Positions 45,015 through 54,329 are shown, counted from the first letter of the stretch. The stretch: 64,000 nucleotides of DNA from Methanogenium organophilum (GCF_026684035.1 NZ_CP113361.1:806001-870000), one strand, 5' to 3'. The notes: generated from the sequence alone by a model not told the origin. A program made the numbers and translations.

Positions 45015-46424
45015 ATGGCACAGGACAGAAAAGAAACAGAAAATATTCGCCAATTATTAGAGAAAACACCCACAGGCCTGACCATCACGGAGATCGCCAA
45101 TACCCTCAATATGCACCGCAATACCACTGCAAAGTATCTGGACATGCTGGTAGCCACCGGAGAAACCGACTGCAAACGGATAGGGGCCGCGAAAGCCTAC
45201 TTCCCCGCCAGACGAGTACCCGTGCAGGCACTCCCCCTCATCACCCCGCCCGCCACCATCTGTCTGACAGGCCGCCTGGAGATGACAGAGGCCACCCGGG
45301 AAGCCACCCACCTCCTGCACCTCCCGGAAATGTCCGGACACATCCCCCATACGGCGGTTCCGGACCCGCTCTTTCGTGACGAATCCTTCATCACAAAATG
45401 CAGGGAAGCAGTGGCAGGCACACCCGGAGTACATCATACCTCCACCACCCGTGACCACCGAAAGATAACCCTTGAAGTCAGGCTCATCCCCATTGTTTTT
45501 GCAGACGGCACCGCAGGATGTGCAGTCACCTTCACCGACATCACCGAAAGTGCTGCCGCAGAAGAAGAGAGAAATACCTGGAAAGAACGCTACACGGCAC
45601 TCAGTGAAGACCTCACCGAATGGGTTGTCCATATCTCCCCCGCGATGACCATCGAATTCGCAAACGCAGCATTTTGCCGCCATGCAGGGCGACCGGAAGA
45701 CCGCGTGACAGGCATCCGGTTTCTGCCTGCTTTCCGACCGGACGAGCGCCAGCACCTTGACACCCTCATCTCCTCGCTTCTGCCAGGTAAACACCCCGTG
45801 ACAGCCGACATCCGGGCCATCCGCCGCGACGGTTCCCCCGGATGGGAGACGTGGACCATCAGGGCCCTCGGTGAGGCGGGCGGCCCTATTACCGGATATC
45901 ATGCGACCGGCCGCGACATCACAGCGCTGAAACACTGCGAGGAGCAGCTACTCCAGTACCACGAGAACCTCGAGGAGAATATCCAGAAGCGAACAGCAGA
46001 GATGCAACAGGCGAATCAGGCGCTCATGACCGTCCTTGCAGAAAAAGAAGACCTGGAACGCGAACTGCTTTTCACCCGCCAGGCCTTTGACCAGGCATCA
46101 GACTCCATCCTCCTCTTCAGCCGCGATGGGAACATCCACCAGACAAACCGAACGGCAGAAGAACTCCTGGGCTACAGCAGGGAAGAACTGGCAGAGTACA
46201 CCGTCTTCGACGTGAACCCCTCCCTGACGCAGGAGGCATGGGAAAAAATGTGGAACACACCGGAACCAGGCAGAAAAGAACGAACCATATCCGTGCACCG
46301 CAGGCATGACGGCACTATATTCGATGTTGAACTTTCACGAACCTTTGTGCAGGCAGACGGGGAAATCTATTTCTGCTCAATTGCCCGTGAAATCGAGAAG
46401 AGTAAAAATTCACCAGAGCCATAA
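45015..46424 (+). CDS. HTH-PAS transcription regulator
   Basis: 469 residues from ATG 45015 (GAGGA 7 nt upstream). An N-terminal winged helix (about 10-65: TITEIANTLNMHRNTTAKYLD) is followed by a PAS-like sensor (about 85-185), a second PAS (about 195-310), a coiled coil (about 315-350, EENIQKRTAEMQQANQ) and a third PAS (about 355-465). No kinase or receiver domain. PAS pockets may bind heme, flavin or a small ligand; no ligand residue is obvious. Divergent from acs, so likely its regulator. Confidence 0.8.
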   Translation: MAQDRKETENIRQLLEKTPTGLTITEIANTLNMHRNTTAKYLDMLVATGETDCKRIGAAKAYFPARRVPVQALPLITPPATICLTGRLEMTEATREATHLLHLPEMSGHIPHTAVPDPLFRDESFITKCREAVAGTPGVHHTSTTRDHRKITLEVRLIPIVFADGTAGCAVTFTDITESAAAEEERNTWKERYTALSEDLTEWVVHISPAMTIEFANAAFCRHAGRPEDRVTGIRFLPAFRPDERQHLDTLISSLLPGKHPVTADIRAIRRDGSPGWETWTIRALGEAGGPITGYHATGRDITALKHCEEQLLQYHENLEENIQKRTAEMQQANQALMTVLAEKEDLERELLFTRQAFDQASDSILLFSRDGNIHQTNRTAEELLGYSREELAEYTVFDVNPSLTQEAWEKMWNTPEPGRKERTISVHRRHDGTIFDVELSRTFVQADGEIYFCSIAREIEKSKNSPEP

Positions 46425-46442
46425 TGACCAGTGAATTAACCC

Positions 46443-48614
46443 TCATCCACCGGAAACATACCTGAACTTCCCTTCAGGCACCATGATCTCAAAGCGGGCG
46501 CCACCATCCGGCACACCGGTTTCACAAATCGACAGCCCGGTCAGGTCCAGAATTTCACGGGATAAAAAGAGCCCGAGCCCGGTATTCTTTCCAACACCCT
46601 TTGAGAAGATCCTCTCTTTCATGTCTGCCGGAATGCCCACACCGTCATCGGCAACAACAATGCACACACCATCCCCACGCTCTTCAAACGAGACCATGAC
46701 AGCATGCACAGTACCCCCGTGCATTACAGAATTCCCAATCAGATTGGCAAAGACCTTCCCCAACATCCCATCGGCATAAACCTCAAGACCATCGACCGTA
46801 TTGGTGACCGGAATTACCCCGGCAAACGACCCCGATTCGCGGCGGACGATTGCACCGACATCCTGCCATTCAGGCTCATTCACCCCGAGATCCTCATAAT
46901 CACGAGTAAAGGTGATAATACGCTCCAGATTGGCCATAATTCCCTTAGCCGCTCCAAAAAAGTTCTTCCACATCTCAGAGTCACCACCATTGTCCTCAAT
47001 GAGGTCCAGGTACAGATTCATCGACGTAATCTGATTCAGGATGTCGTGGCGTGTAATGCTGGAGAGAATGTTCAGTTTCTTATTTGCCTTCTTCAGGGCG
47101 ACATCCATCATCTTGAGATCAGTAATATCAAGGAACACCCCCTGAACACCCACGACCATGCCATCTTCCCGGATCGGCCTGCTGGATTCCAGCACCCACC
47201 GGACAGTCCCGGTATTTGTCAACAGCCGGAACGTCGATTTAGTTGTAATCCCGGAAAGACGCTCCTGAAAATGCCCCACCAGCATATCCCGATCTGCAGG
47301 ATAGATAAATTCAATAAAATTTTTACCGATCATGCCGGATGGAGAATAGCCAGCACCCCCCACCAGTTTGGTAACTGCCGGACTGATATAGGTGAAATTT
47401 CCTTTGAGATCAAGTCGGAAAATAACCTCATCGATATTTTCCACAAGATCCCGATATTCCTGTTCACGCACCAGAAGGGCCCGTTCCGCCCCCTTGCGTT
47501 CCGTTATATCACGGACAATCGAGAGTGCTACAGGCATCCCACCCATCCGGAAAATATTCACCGATACCTCAACAGGCACACGATCCCCCCCCTTCGTCAC
47601 ATGCCGCCATTCAAAGATAAACCGGCCCTTCCCACCAATTTTAGATACAAGTGAAACAAGATTCTCATCAAGAAGAGGATCATTGAGATCAGATATCGAC
47701 ATCCGAAGGAATTCTTCCCGCGAATAGCCCATTCTCAGGGAAGCAGCATCATTGGCTTCCAGAATCTGTCCGGGGATTCCATCCGGCAACAGTGCATGAA
47801 GATAGATCATATCATTGGCTGACTGAAACAGCTGATTGTACTTCTCCCTCTCCTGCCGGGCCACCTCCTGTGACTTCCTTACCGCCGTGATGTCAGTACC
47901 CTTCTCAACAAATCCACATATCCCACCCTCCTGATCGGTAACAGGACAGGTTGTGATCAGGTATGACCGCCCATCCTCATGAGTAACCTCAGTAGAGACG
48001 CTCCTGCCGGATGAGATGACTTCCGGGATTCTGCACTGTTCGCAGGGCCCATCCCTCCCCCACAACACCTCATAACAGTGCCTGCCGACAGAATGGCCAA
48101 CATCCGTCCCGCGGAGACGGAAAGAAGACCGGTTCGCCCAGACAATGACTCGATCCAGCCCGAAAAATACCATCGGATCATCAGAGGAATCCAAGACCAT
48201 CTGCAGCACAGACTGGCATGGATCCTGCGGGCAGCAGACCATTGTCTTCGCCACCAGCCTGCGGACAAACCCGGCAAGAGCCACCACCTGTGCCACAGGA
48301 TCTTCCCCCTTCACGAGATAATAATCAGCACCTGCATTCAGGGCTTCAACAGAGACATCACCAGCACCCGCAGATGTGAAAACGACAAAAGGAGCGCATT
48401 TACCCGCCAAACGGGTGGCCTGAAGAACACCGATACCATCTATTGCTGGAAGAGCATGTTCCGATATGATGGCATCATACCTCTTTTTTTGCAGTTTCAG
48501 GAGCGCATCAGCAGACGATACTGCGAAATCAACATCAAATCCCCCCGCATCCCGGAGGCATCGTTCAGCCGCATTGAGGAACTGTTCATCATCGTCAATA
48601 TAGAGGATACGCAT
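46443..48614 (-). CDS. Receiver-PAS-histidine kinase with altered receiver
   Basis: 723 residues from ATG 48614 (MRILYIDDDEQF). A CheY-like domain (1-120), about three PAS domains (165-285, 295-415, 420-540), an HisKA-like dimerisation helix with SSITRHDILNQITSM, and an HATPase (GVGIPADMKERIFSKG, GLGLFLSREI). The receiver has Glu52 (IISEHALPAIDG) where the phospho-acceptor Asp should be, and an otherwise intact pocket and lysine, so it may be locked in an active-like state. The longer open frame to 48836 is not used. Convergent with the HTH-PAS gene. Confidence 0.88.
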   Translation of the reverse strand: MRILYIDDDEQFLNAAERCLRDAGGFDVDFAVSSADALLKLQKKRYDAIISEHALPAIDGIGVLQATRLAGKCAPFVVFTSAGAGDVSVEALNAGADYYLVKGEDPVAQVVALAGFVRRLVAKTMVCCPQDPCQSVLQMVLDSSDDPMVFFGLDRVIVWANRSSFRLRGTDVGHSVGRHCYEVLWGRDGPCEQCRIPEVISSGRSVSTEVTHEDGRSYLITTCPVTDQEGGICGFVEKGTDITAVRKSQEVARQEREKYNQLFQSANDMIYLHALLPDGIPGQILEANDAASLRMGYSREEFLRMSISDLNDPLLDENLVSLVSKIGGKGRFIFEWRHVTKGGDRVPVEVSVNIFRMGGMPVALSIVRDITERKGAERALLVREQEYRDLVENIDEVIFRLDLKGNFTYISPAVTKLVGGAGYSPSGMIGKNFIEFIYPADRDMLVGHFQERLSGITTKSTFRLLTNTGTVRWVLESSRPIREDGMVVGVQGVFLDITDLKMMDVALKKANKKLNILSSITRHDILNQITSMNLYLDLIEDNGGDSEMWKNFFGAAKGIMANLERIITFTRDYEDLGVNEPEWQDVGAIVRRESGSFAGVIPVTNTVDGLEVYADGMLGKVFANLIGNSVMHGGTVHAVMVSFEERGDGVCIVVADDGVGIPADMKERIFSKGVGKNTGLGLFLSREILDLTGLSICETGVPDGGARFEIMVPEGKFRYVSGG

Positions 48615-49312
48615 ACACATCATCCAGGACCAAAACACGCATGTGTCACTAATTATTGTAAGGCTACCATGTTTACCCTTTGGCATTCCGGCAGAAGCAA
48701 GCATCCACCCCAGGAAAGGATTTGCCGGGAGCGCCGCATTCAGGGGCGCGCCCCCCATGTTCATCACTCCCGGCACATCCCAAAATTCCATGCAGGAAGT
48801 ACGATTGCAGATAGGCATTCCCCAAAAATCAGCCACATTTGCATTCCGGATTTTTTCTGAAATTGCCCATAAATTCGGCGAGATAACTGAGCGGATCTAT
48901 CTTGCCGAATATGCAACCCCACACCAGTACGGAATGATACCCGAAACACTGAAAGACGGACCAAAATTGATGTAAAGAGTCGAACATCGAGGAAAATCAG
49001 CACATATAGAGAGAAACGGCTGCGTCCTGATGACGACGATTAACCGGGCGAACCAATTCATGAATACCCCAGGCCACCTGATTGAAGACGAACCGGCCCC
49101 ACGAAGTCACATGCACTAATGAACCGCATCAGCAGATTCTTCAGCTGCCCATTGTGACCCGATGAGAAAAGACGTGCCGCCCGAGAGAGGGACACAGAAC
49201 CCCCCATTCCCGGAGGCAGCGTAAGGCTGTGGCCACCTCCATCAAAGGCCCCCCATCCAAACCGTGCGATTACGAACAGCAATTGCTTAGAATTTGTATT
49301 ACACGAAACAAC
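48615..49312. other. About 700-nt gene-free stretch with inverted repeats
   Basis: No convincing gene between the kinase and tRNA-His. Frames on both strands (48643-48975 plus, 49058-49384 minus) lack recognisable motifs. Seen instead: perfect palindrome GGGGCGCGCCCC (48743-48754), a 12-bp-arm hairpin (48874-48909), and a compound stem-loop near 49200-49230. It may hold a small RNA gene or decayed sequence. Confidence 0.5.
48874..48909. repeat. Hairpin with 12-bp arms and 12-nt loop
   Basis: TTCGGCGAGATA pairs with TATCTTGCCGAA (one mismatch, G-T wobble when transcribed on one strand). It has no adjacent T-tract, so it is not an obvious terminator. Confidence 0.6.
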
Positions 49313-49320
49313 AAAAAAAA
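49313..49320 (-). terminator. T8 terminator of tRNA-His
   Basis: Eight T on the minus strand, seven nt beyond the mature 3' end of tRNA-His. Confidence 0.6.
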
Positions 49321-49326
49321 CAAAGA

Positions 49327-49398
49327 GGCCGGGGCCGAGACTTGAACCCGAGTCCAGGGAGCCACAATCCCTGAGGATAACCACTACCCTACCCCGGC
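49327..49398 (-). tRNA. tRNA-His (GTG), G-1 not encoded
   Basis: A 72-nt cloverleaf read on the minus strand. Acceptor GCCGGGG/CCCCGGC, discriminator C73 as required for histidine, anticodon stem AGGGA/TCCCT with loop TTGTGGC (anticodon GTG). The base just 5' of position 1 is T in the genome, not G, so the essential G-1 must be added after transcription, presumably by the Thg1 encoded at 25.2-25.9 kb. No intron or encoded CCA. Minor wobble pairs in the T-stem. Confidence 0.95.
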
Positions 49399-49852
49399 AA
49401 AATGCCTTTCTTATTTTGACATCCGCGGTAATTAATCTATCTTATTTGATCTGTGAGGGAAAGGAGGGAAGAAAAACCATTTCCAGGCGAAAAAGTGAGA
49501 ACATACCCACGAAAGGACAGTATTTCAAAAAAATACACAAATAATTCAAAAGGAGGTCGATCCGCACGATAACCTGGCCGGGAGCAGAAAATTCACCACC
49601 CCCATGGCGCGGCCATTACACAGACTCTCCCAGTGTCAGAGACAAAACTCTTAACCGAACTGTCACATCCCGAAACACAGAAAAACTGTGCAATTGCCCT
49701 ATAGGAAGCAAAACTGAAAGACACACACGAACACCATTAATACCTCAGGTGAACTATTTATATGAAAACGCTGCAAAACGGTGCATATACGGAAGAGCGG
49801 CGGACGAATTGATAATTTTTTTCTACAATACCAGAGACGGAGGGCAGAACCC
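49399..49852. other. infB upstream intergenic region
   Basis: About 450 nt between tRNA-His and infB. The only clear features are AT-rich upstream sequence for tRNA-His and a TATA element, CTATTTATATG (about 49754-49764), about 95 nt before the infB ATG. A GGAGGTCGATCC stretch near 49553 resembles the complement of a 16S 3' end by chance. I see no further gene. Confidence 0.5.
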
Positions 49853-51658
49853 ATGGCCAAAAAAAAGAAGAAAAATAGTTCAGAAACGACATCATCCATT
49901 CGTACACCAGTGGTCTGTGTACTGGGGCATGTGGACCATGGAAAGACATCACTCCTCGACCGGATCCGCGGTTCATCAGTGGTTGACCGTGAGGCAGGCG
50001 CCATCACCCAGCACATCGGGGCAACCATCGTCCCTCTCGATGCAATTCAGAAGATGAGCGGCACCACCGGTTCAATGGACTTTGATGTTCCCGGACTCCT
50101 GTTTATCGATACACCGGGCCATCATGCCTTCACCACGCTACGCTCCCGCGGCGGGGCACTCGCGGACATGGCCATCCTTGTAGTAGACATCAACGACGGA
50201 TTCCAGCCACAGACCAAAGAAGCACTTCAAATCCTGCGGAACTTCAAGACACCGTTTGTCATCGCTGCAACAAAGATCGACCGGCTGCACGGCTGGCGCG
50301 TGCAGGAGAATGCGCCCTTCATGAAGACCTATGCGGCCCAGAATGAACGGGTGCAGGGGATGATCGAGACAAAGACCTACGAACTGGTCGGCGAACTCGC
50401 AGAGATGGGATTTAACTGCGATCGCTTCGACCGCGTGCGGGATTTCGCCCGCAATATCGCGATTGTGCCGGTTTCAGGGATCACCGGCGAAGGCCTTCCG
50501 GACCTCCTGATGGTGATGGTCGGTCTTGCACAGCGATATATGACAGAGAACCTCACCCTCTCCACCACCGGGCCCGGCTACGGCACTGTTCTGGAGGTAA
50601 AAGAGGAACGGGGGCTCGGCACCACTCTCGATGTCATCCTGATTGACGGCCAGCTGAATGTGGGAGATGAGATTGTGGTCGGAGGAGAACGCGGCGTCAT
50701 TGAGACAAAGGTCCGTTCACTCCTGAAACCACGCCCCATGCAGGAGATCCTGACAGAAGACCGGTTTGAACGCGTGAAACAGGTGACCGCTGCATCCGGG
50801 ATCAAGGTCGCAGCCCCGAAGCTGGAAGGCGCAATCGCCGGCTCACCCCTTCGCGTGGTGCGAGACAACCGTGAAGAAATCGTGGATTCCGTCATTCATG
50901 AGATGGAAGATATCCAGGTGAACCTCTCTGAAGAGGGCGTATTCATCAAGGCCGACACCATCGGAGCCCTGGAGGCACTCTCCAAGGAACTGGAAGGGAA
51001 CAATATCCCCATCATGCGGGCAGAGGTGGGGCCTATATCCCGTCATGATATCGTAGAGGTATCAACTATCAGAGATCCCCTCTACTCCGTCATACTCGCC
51101 TTCAACACCCCGGTACTCCCGGATGCGATAGACACCCTCGCGGAACATGCGATGGGCCATGTGCGCCTCTTTGAGTCAAGTGTCATCTACCATCTCATCG
51201 ATGACTACATGGACTGGGAAGAGGAGACACGCCGCCTCATGCACAAGGAGAGTTTCGAAAAACTCATCCTGCCCGCAAAGATTACCCTCCTCCCGGACTG
51301 TGTCTTCCGGCAGTCCAACCCGGCAGTGGTCGGCGTCCGTGTACTCGCAGGAAAACTGCAGGCTGGCGTCAACCTTGTTCTCCCGTCAGGGAAGAGAATC
51401 GGCCGGATAAAACAGATAAAAATGGGGCAGGAGAATATTAACGAGGCAAATCAGGGTGCCGAAGTGGCAATCTCCATAGAAGGCCCGACAGTCGGCCGCC
51501 AGATCGATGTGGGCGATGATCTCTATGCTGAGATCCCCGAACACCACGTCAAGGTTTTGGAGGGTGAGATGACATCCCACCTTACCGGAGGAATGCTTGA
51601 AGTTCTTGAGGAGTATACCCGAATTCGGCGGAAAGAACGCCCATTTTGGGGCAAGTAA
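49853..51658 (+). CDS. infB: Translation initiation factor IF-2 (aIF5B)
   Basis: 601 residues from ATG 49853 (GGAGGG 9 nt upstream, MAKKKKKNSS...). GTPase motifs GHVDHGKTS, DTPGHHAF and ATKID lie in the first 150 residues; domains II to IV follow. This is the archaeal/eukaryotic short form, which promotes subunit joining. No intein. S6e follows after 89 nt. Residues encoded before 49853 are an open-frame extension without conservation. Confidence 0.96.
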   Translation: MAKKKKKNSSETTSSIRTPVVCVLGHVDHGKTSLLDRIRGSSVVDREAGAITQHIGATIVPLDAIQKMSGTTGSMDFDVPGLLFIDTPGHHAFTTLRSRGGALADMAILVVDINDGFQPQTKEALQILRNFKTPFVIAATKIDRLHGWRVQENAPFMKTYAAQNERVQGMIETKTYELVGELAEMGFNCDRFDRVRDFARNIAIVPVSGITGEGLPDLLMVMVGLAQRYMTENLTLSTTGPGYGTVLEVKEERGLGTTLDVILIDGQLNVGDEIVVGGERGVIETKVRSLLKPRPMQEILTEDRFERVKQVTAASGIKVAAPKLEGAIAGSPLRVVRDNREEIVDSVIHEMEDIQVNLSEEGVFIKADTIGALEALSKELEGNNIPIMRAEVGPISRHDIVEVSTIRDPLYSVILAFNTPVLPDAIDTLAEHAMGHVRLFESSVIYHLIDDYMDWEEETRRLMHKESFEKLILPAKITLLPDCVFRQSNPAVVGVRVLAGKLQAGVNLVLPSGKRIGRIKQIKMGQENINEANQGAEVAISIEGPTVGRQIDVGDDLYAEIPEHHVKVLEGEMTSHLTGGMLEVLEEYTRIRRKERPFWGK

Positions 51659-51747
51659 TCCCGGCAGCAACAGCAGGTTGCCCAACCCCACCACTTTTAA
51701 TAGAATCCGGACAAATATTATAGACACTTTCAAAGGAGCAGTACAAT

Positions 51748-52146
51748 ATGGCAGACTTCAAAGTAGTTCTCTCTGACCCGCAGGATGGCATTTCTTACAA
51801 GGTAGAAGCCACCGGCGGCATGGCAGGTGCCTTCATTGGCAAGAGCGTAGGCGACATCATTGCAGGCGATGCACTGGGATTCCCCGGATACCAGATCGCA
51901 ATCACCGGAGCAACCGACAAGACAGGAATTCCCGCACGCCGGGATCTGCCAGGACTTGGTCGCAGGAGACTCCTCCTCGCAAACGGCGTTGGATTTAAGC
52001 CAACATACCACGGACAGCGCAGAAGAATGAGCGTGCGTTCAGCAGAGATCAACGGAGACTTTGTCCAGATCAATGCAAAGGTTGTCGAATACGGCGAAAA
52101 GAGCCTTAAGGAATACTTTGCCCCTGCAGAAGAGGCAGCAGAGTAA
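51748..52146 (+). CDS. rps6e: Small ribosomal subunit protein S6e
   Basis: 132 residues (MADFKVVLSDPQDGISYK). The S6e core with GFPGYQIAITGATDKTG and GIPARRDLPGLGRRR is clear. It lacks the long C-terminal helix of eukaryotic S6, as is normal in archaea. Ribosome site AGGAG is 9 nt upstream. infB-rps6e linkage is common in Euryarchaeota. Confidence 0.97.
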   Translation: MADFKVVLSDPQDGISYKVEATGGMAGAFIGKSVGDIIAGDALGFPGYQIAITGATDKTGIPARRDLPGLGRRRLLLANGVGFKPTYHGQRRRMSVRSAEINGDFVQINAKVVEYGEKSLKEYFAPAEEAAE

Positions 52147-52185
52147 TCCTGAAAAATTAAAAATACTTTTTTGCTGATTTTCAAT

Positions 52186-52656
52186 TCAGCAGCCCACACC
52201 GCGGAGTGATTCACGCAGTTGGGGAACAAGGTCTTCAAACGGCACACCATACTTTCGTGCAAGGATGACCACACCCGCTTCCGGAAGGAGGAGGCCATCA
52301 AAATCTCCACTTGTAATAGCAGTGATCTCTTTTGCCACCTCCTGTTCAGACATACCCCGTGCTTCTGCAATGCGAACCATCAGCGTCTCACAATAATTTT
52401 CCTCCTGAAGAAAGATATCATCAGATGGCCGGAACCCCAGAGGGATTTCCACCTCCGCAGGATTGAAGGTAGGGACCAGTGCGCCACCATCGTCCTTCAG
52501 AAGGCCCGCACGAATGGCAATTGAAATGAGCGCCCCCGCCTGGTCACGACTCATCCAGCGACGGTCTATAGCAAGAAAATAGATGAATTCGGGACGACGC
52601 AGTCGCTCACGATGCATATGCCGAAATGGCGCCGCAACGGCTGTTTGCAGGGACAC
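52186..52656 (-). CDS. DUF2240-family archaeal protein
   Basis: 156 residues starting at a GTG directly after the stop of the upstream gene. A winged-helix-like N-terminal part (RRPEFIYFLAIDRRWMSRDQAGALISIA in part) and a C-terminal helical segment (SEQEVAKEITAITSGDFDG) fit the DUF2240 (COG3612-like) archaeal family, of unknown function. It forms a pair with the hypothetical gene at 52657-53079. Confidence 0.72.
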   Translation of the reverse strand: MSLQTAVAAPFRHMHRERLRRPEFIYFLAIDRRWMSRDQAGALISIAIRAGLLKDDGGALVPTFNPAEVEIPLGFRPSDDIFLQEENYCETLMVRIAEARGMSEQEVAKEITAITSGDFDGLLLPEAGVVILARKYGVPFEDLVPQLRESLRGVGC

Positions 52657-53079
52657 CTATACCGCACCCTCAATCAGACTCTTCAGATCCAGTGCATCCA
52701 GGCCGGTCATTGTACTGGTCTTCACTACCGAACATTCACTGGCCATCCCCACCTCCCGCACACGGAGAAGGAAGACATTCTTCGAACGGGGAATACGCCT
52801 GTCTGACATGAGTGTCGTCTCTTTGAGTTCAATCTGAAAATCAGCCGCCTCAGTAATCGAATAAAGCAGATCAGGAATATGATCTATCGGCACAAAGGAG
52901 ATCTTCTTCTCCGCTACCGCTGCATTAAAATCAATCCGTACCATTTCCCCCCCCGGCGTCCTCCCCGTCTCATGTGTCCCATGTAGGGCACATATTGCGG
53001 ACACCACATCAATGAACGGGCGCTGGATATCAAAAACCAGATCGTTTCTCATCGGGAAACGGTGGTATATTCTGCGCAT
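52657..53079 (-). CDS. Conserved hypothetical protein paired with DUF2240
   Basis: 140 residues. Not recognised. It has an early hydrophobic-beta pattern (NDLVFDIQRPFIDVVSAI) and a late basic stretch. TATA-like ATATAAT and TTTATTAT elements lie 20-30 nt before the ATG, so it may be leaderless. The stop abuts the GTG of the DUF2240 gene, so the two are probably co-transcribed and may act together. Confidence 0.65.
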   Translation of the reverse strand: MRRIYHRFPMRNDLVFDIQRPFIDVVSAICALHGTHETGRTPGGEMVRIDFNAAVAEKKISFVPIDHIPDLLYSITEAADFQIELKETTLMSDRRIPRSKNVFLLRVREVGMASECSVVKTSTMTGLDALDLKSLIEGAV

Positions 53080-53151
53080 TATACCAGTCTTTAGATTATA
53101 TGCATAATAAAAGCATACCCTTCTCTTGGGATAAACGCAAAAAAAATAGAA

Positions 53152-53529
53152 TTATTCGATAAGCACAGCGTTGATAACGCCGTCCTGACCAGGCCTGCTT
53201 ACGATACGCGCTTCACCAATCTCAGTTTTGATGATAGCACCCTTTGTAAGAAGGTTCCGCCGCACAAAGTTTGGGTTTGCGGTATTCTGGTCAACAGTAT
53301 CGATAATTACTCTGCGGGTTTTCCCATCCTTTGGGTTGGCCACGTTTGCGTACTGAGCACGCAACACACGGACCTTCTGGTTCGCCCCGAGGGTGCGGAC
53401 AATTTTGATACGGTCCTCACCGATATGAGAGTCGGCAGGTGCACTGCCTATCTCGTTTCTCCTCTTACTCCGTGCGTACCGGATTCTGCCTCCGGTTTCT
53501 TTCCGAACAGATCTGCCATGCCACTGCAT
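53152..53529 (-). CDS. rps8e: Small ribosomal subunit protein S8e
   Basis: 125 residues (MQWHGRSVRKETGGRIRYAR). The short archaeal form with KIVRTLGANQKVRVLRAQYANV (in part) and the RRNLLTKGAIIKTE tail. Ribosome assembly protein of the 30S body. Standard length, no oddities. Confidence 0.97.
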   Translation of the reverse strand: MQWHGRSVRKETGGRIRYARSKRRNEIGSAPADSHIGEDRIKIVRTLGANQKVRVLRAQYANVANPKDGKTRRVIIDTVDQNTANPNFVRRNLLTKGAIIKTEIGEARIVSRPGQDGVINAVLIE

Positions 53530-53627
53530 TTAAACACCTGAATTATATGATAATGTATTCAGAAGGGGATGGATTCCCTTCGCTGAAGTCTATAAATATT
53601 GCCTTTGTATCTATTTAACTCCACTGA

Positions 53628-54275
53628 TCAGCGGAGAATTTCATCAAGGAGGGATTCCATCCCTTCACCAGTCTTCATATTGGTCCGGAATACCGGCATC
53701 TCCGGGTTATACCGGTGAATATCGGTCTCAAGACGTTCAACATCACAGTCAACGTATTCTGCGAGATCCACCTTGTTGATGACCGCGATGGTGCCTTCAC
53801 GAAACATCATCGGGTGCTTGTTTGCAACATCATCACCCTCAGTTGTGGAGACCACCACGATACGCTTCTCAGCACCGAGGGCAAAATCCGTAGGACAGAC
53901 CATATTTCCTACGTTCTCGATGAAGAGAATGTCAATCTCATCCAGCGGAAGATGGTCGATGGCATGCTGAACGAGATGAGCGTCCAGATGGCATTCCTTG
54001 CCGGTGTTTGCGTTCACTGCAGGAGCGCCGGTTGCGACAATCCGCTGGAAATCATCATCTCCATAAACATCCCCTGCGATGGCACCTGTGTTGAGCCCAC
54101 GTTCTTTTAACAGAGGCACCAGCAGTTCCACAAGAGAGGTCTTGCCGGACCCAATAGCCCCAAGCAGATCAAACGCACGGATACCTGCTTCGGCAAGTTT
54201 CGCATGGTTCTTCTCAGCGAGGCGGTTGTTTGCGTCAAAGATGTCTTTTTCGATACTGACGTCAATGTGGTGCAT
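53628..54275 (-). CDS. hypB: Hydrogenase nickel incorporation GTPase HypB
   Basis: 215 residues. G-domain motifs GAIGSGKTSL, ENVGNMVCPTDF and NKVDL are clear, as is the metal-binding loop TGKECHLDAH (Cys and His). No His-rich nickel-storage stretch at the N-terminus. It delivers nickel with HypA to [NiFe] hydrogenases. Divergent from srp19; hypA is not adjacent here. Confidence 0.95.
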   Translation of the reverse strand: MHHIDVSIEKDIFDANNRLAEKNHAKLAEAGIRAFDLLGAIGSGKTSLVELLVPLLKERGLNTGAIAGDVYGDDDFQRIVATGAPAVNANTGKECHLDAHLVQHAIDHLPLDEIDILFIENVGNMVCPTDFALGAEKRIVVVSTTEGDDVANKHPMMFREGTIAVINKVDLAEYVDCDVERLETDIHRYNPEMPVFRTNMKTGEGMESLLDEILR

Positions 54276-54298
54276 ACTTATAGGTATGACAATGATCG

Positions 54299-54306
54299 GT
54301 TTATAC
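54299..54306 (+). promoter_or_regulatory. TATA element of srp19
   Basis: GTTTATAC about 27 nt before the srp19 ATG, implying an almost leaderless mRNA. Confidence 0.4.
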
Positions 54307-54329
54307 CTTCACAAACACATATACTAACT

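Noticed and set aside
48643-48975. 110-codon plus-strand frame in the gene-free region, and the matching N-terminal extension of the kinase frame on the minus strand (48615-48836).
   Set aside because: No recognisable motif, weak start context, and the kinase receiver domain begins cleanly at MRILYIDDDE (48614). Probably chance open frames.
49015-49085. Possible C/D box guide RNA: CTGATGA-like box followed by CTGATT.
   Set aside because: Only one C-like and one D-like box are convincing and their spacing is poor; the internal boxes are missing.
49058-49384. 108-codon minus-strand frame that runs through tRNA-His.
   Set aside because: It overlaps a clear tRNA gene and has no ribosome site or family resemblance.
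49550-49570. GGAGGTCGATCC, similar to the complement of a 16S rRNA 3' end.
   Set aside because: One extra base and no flanking similarity to rRNA; likely chance.
49853-51658. Possible intein in infB.
   Set aside because: The GTPase and later domains are continuous at about 600 residues; no intein-like block is present.
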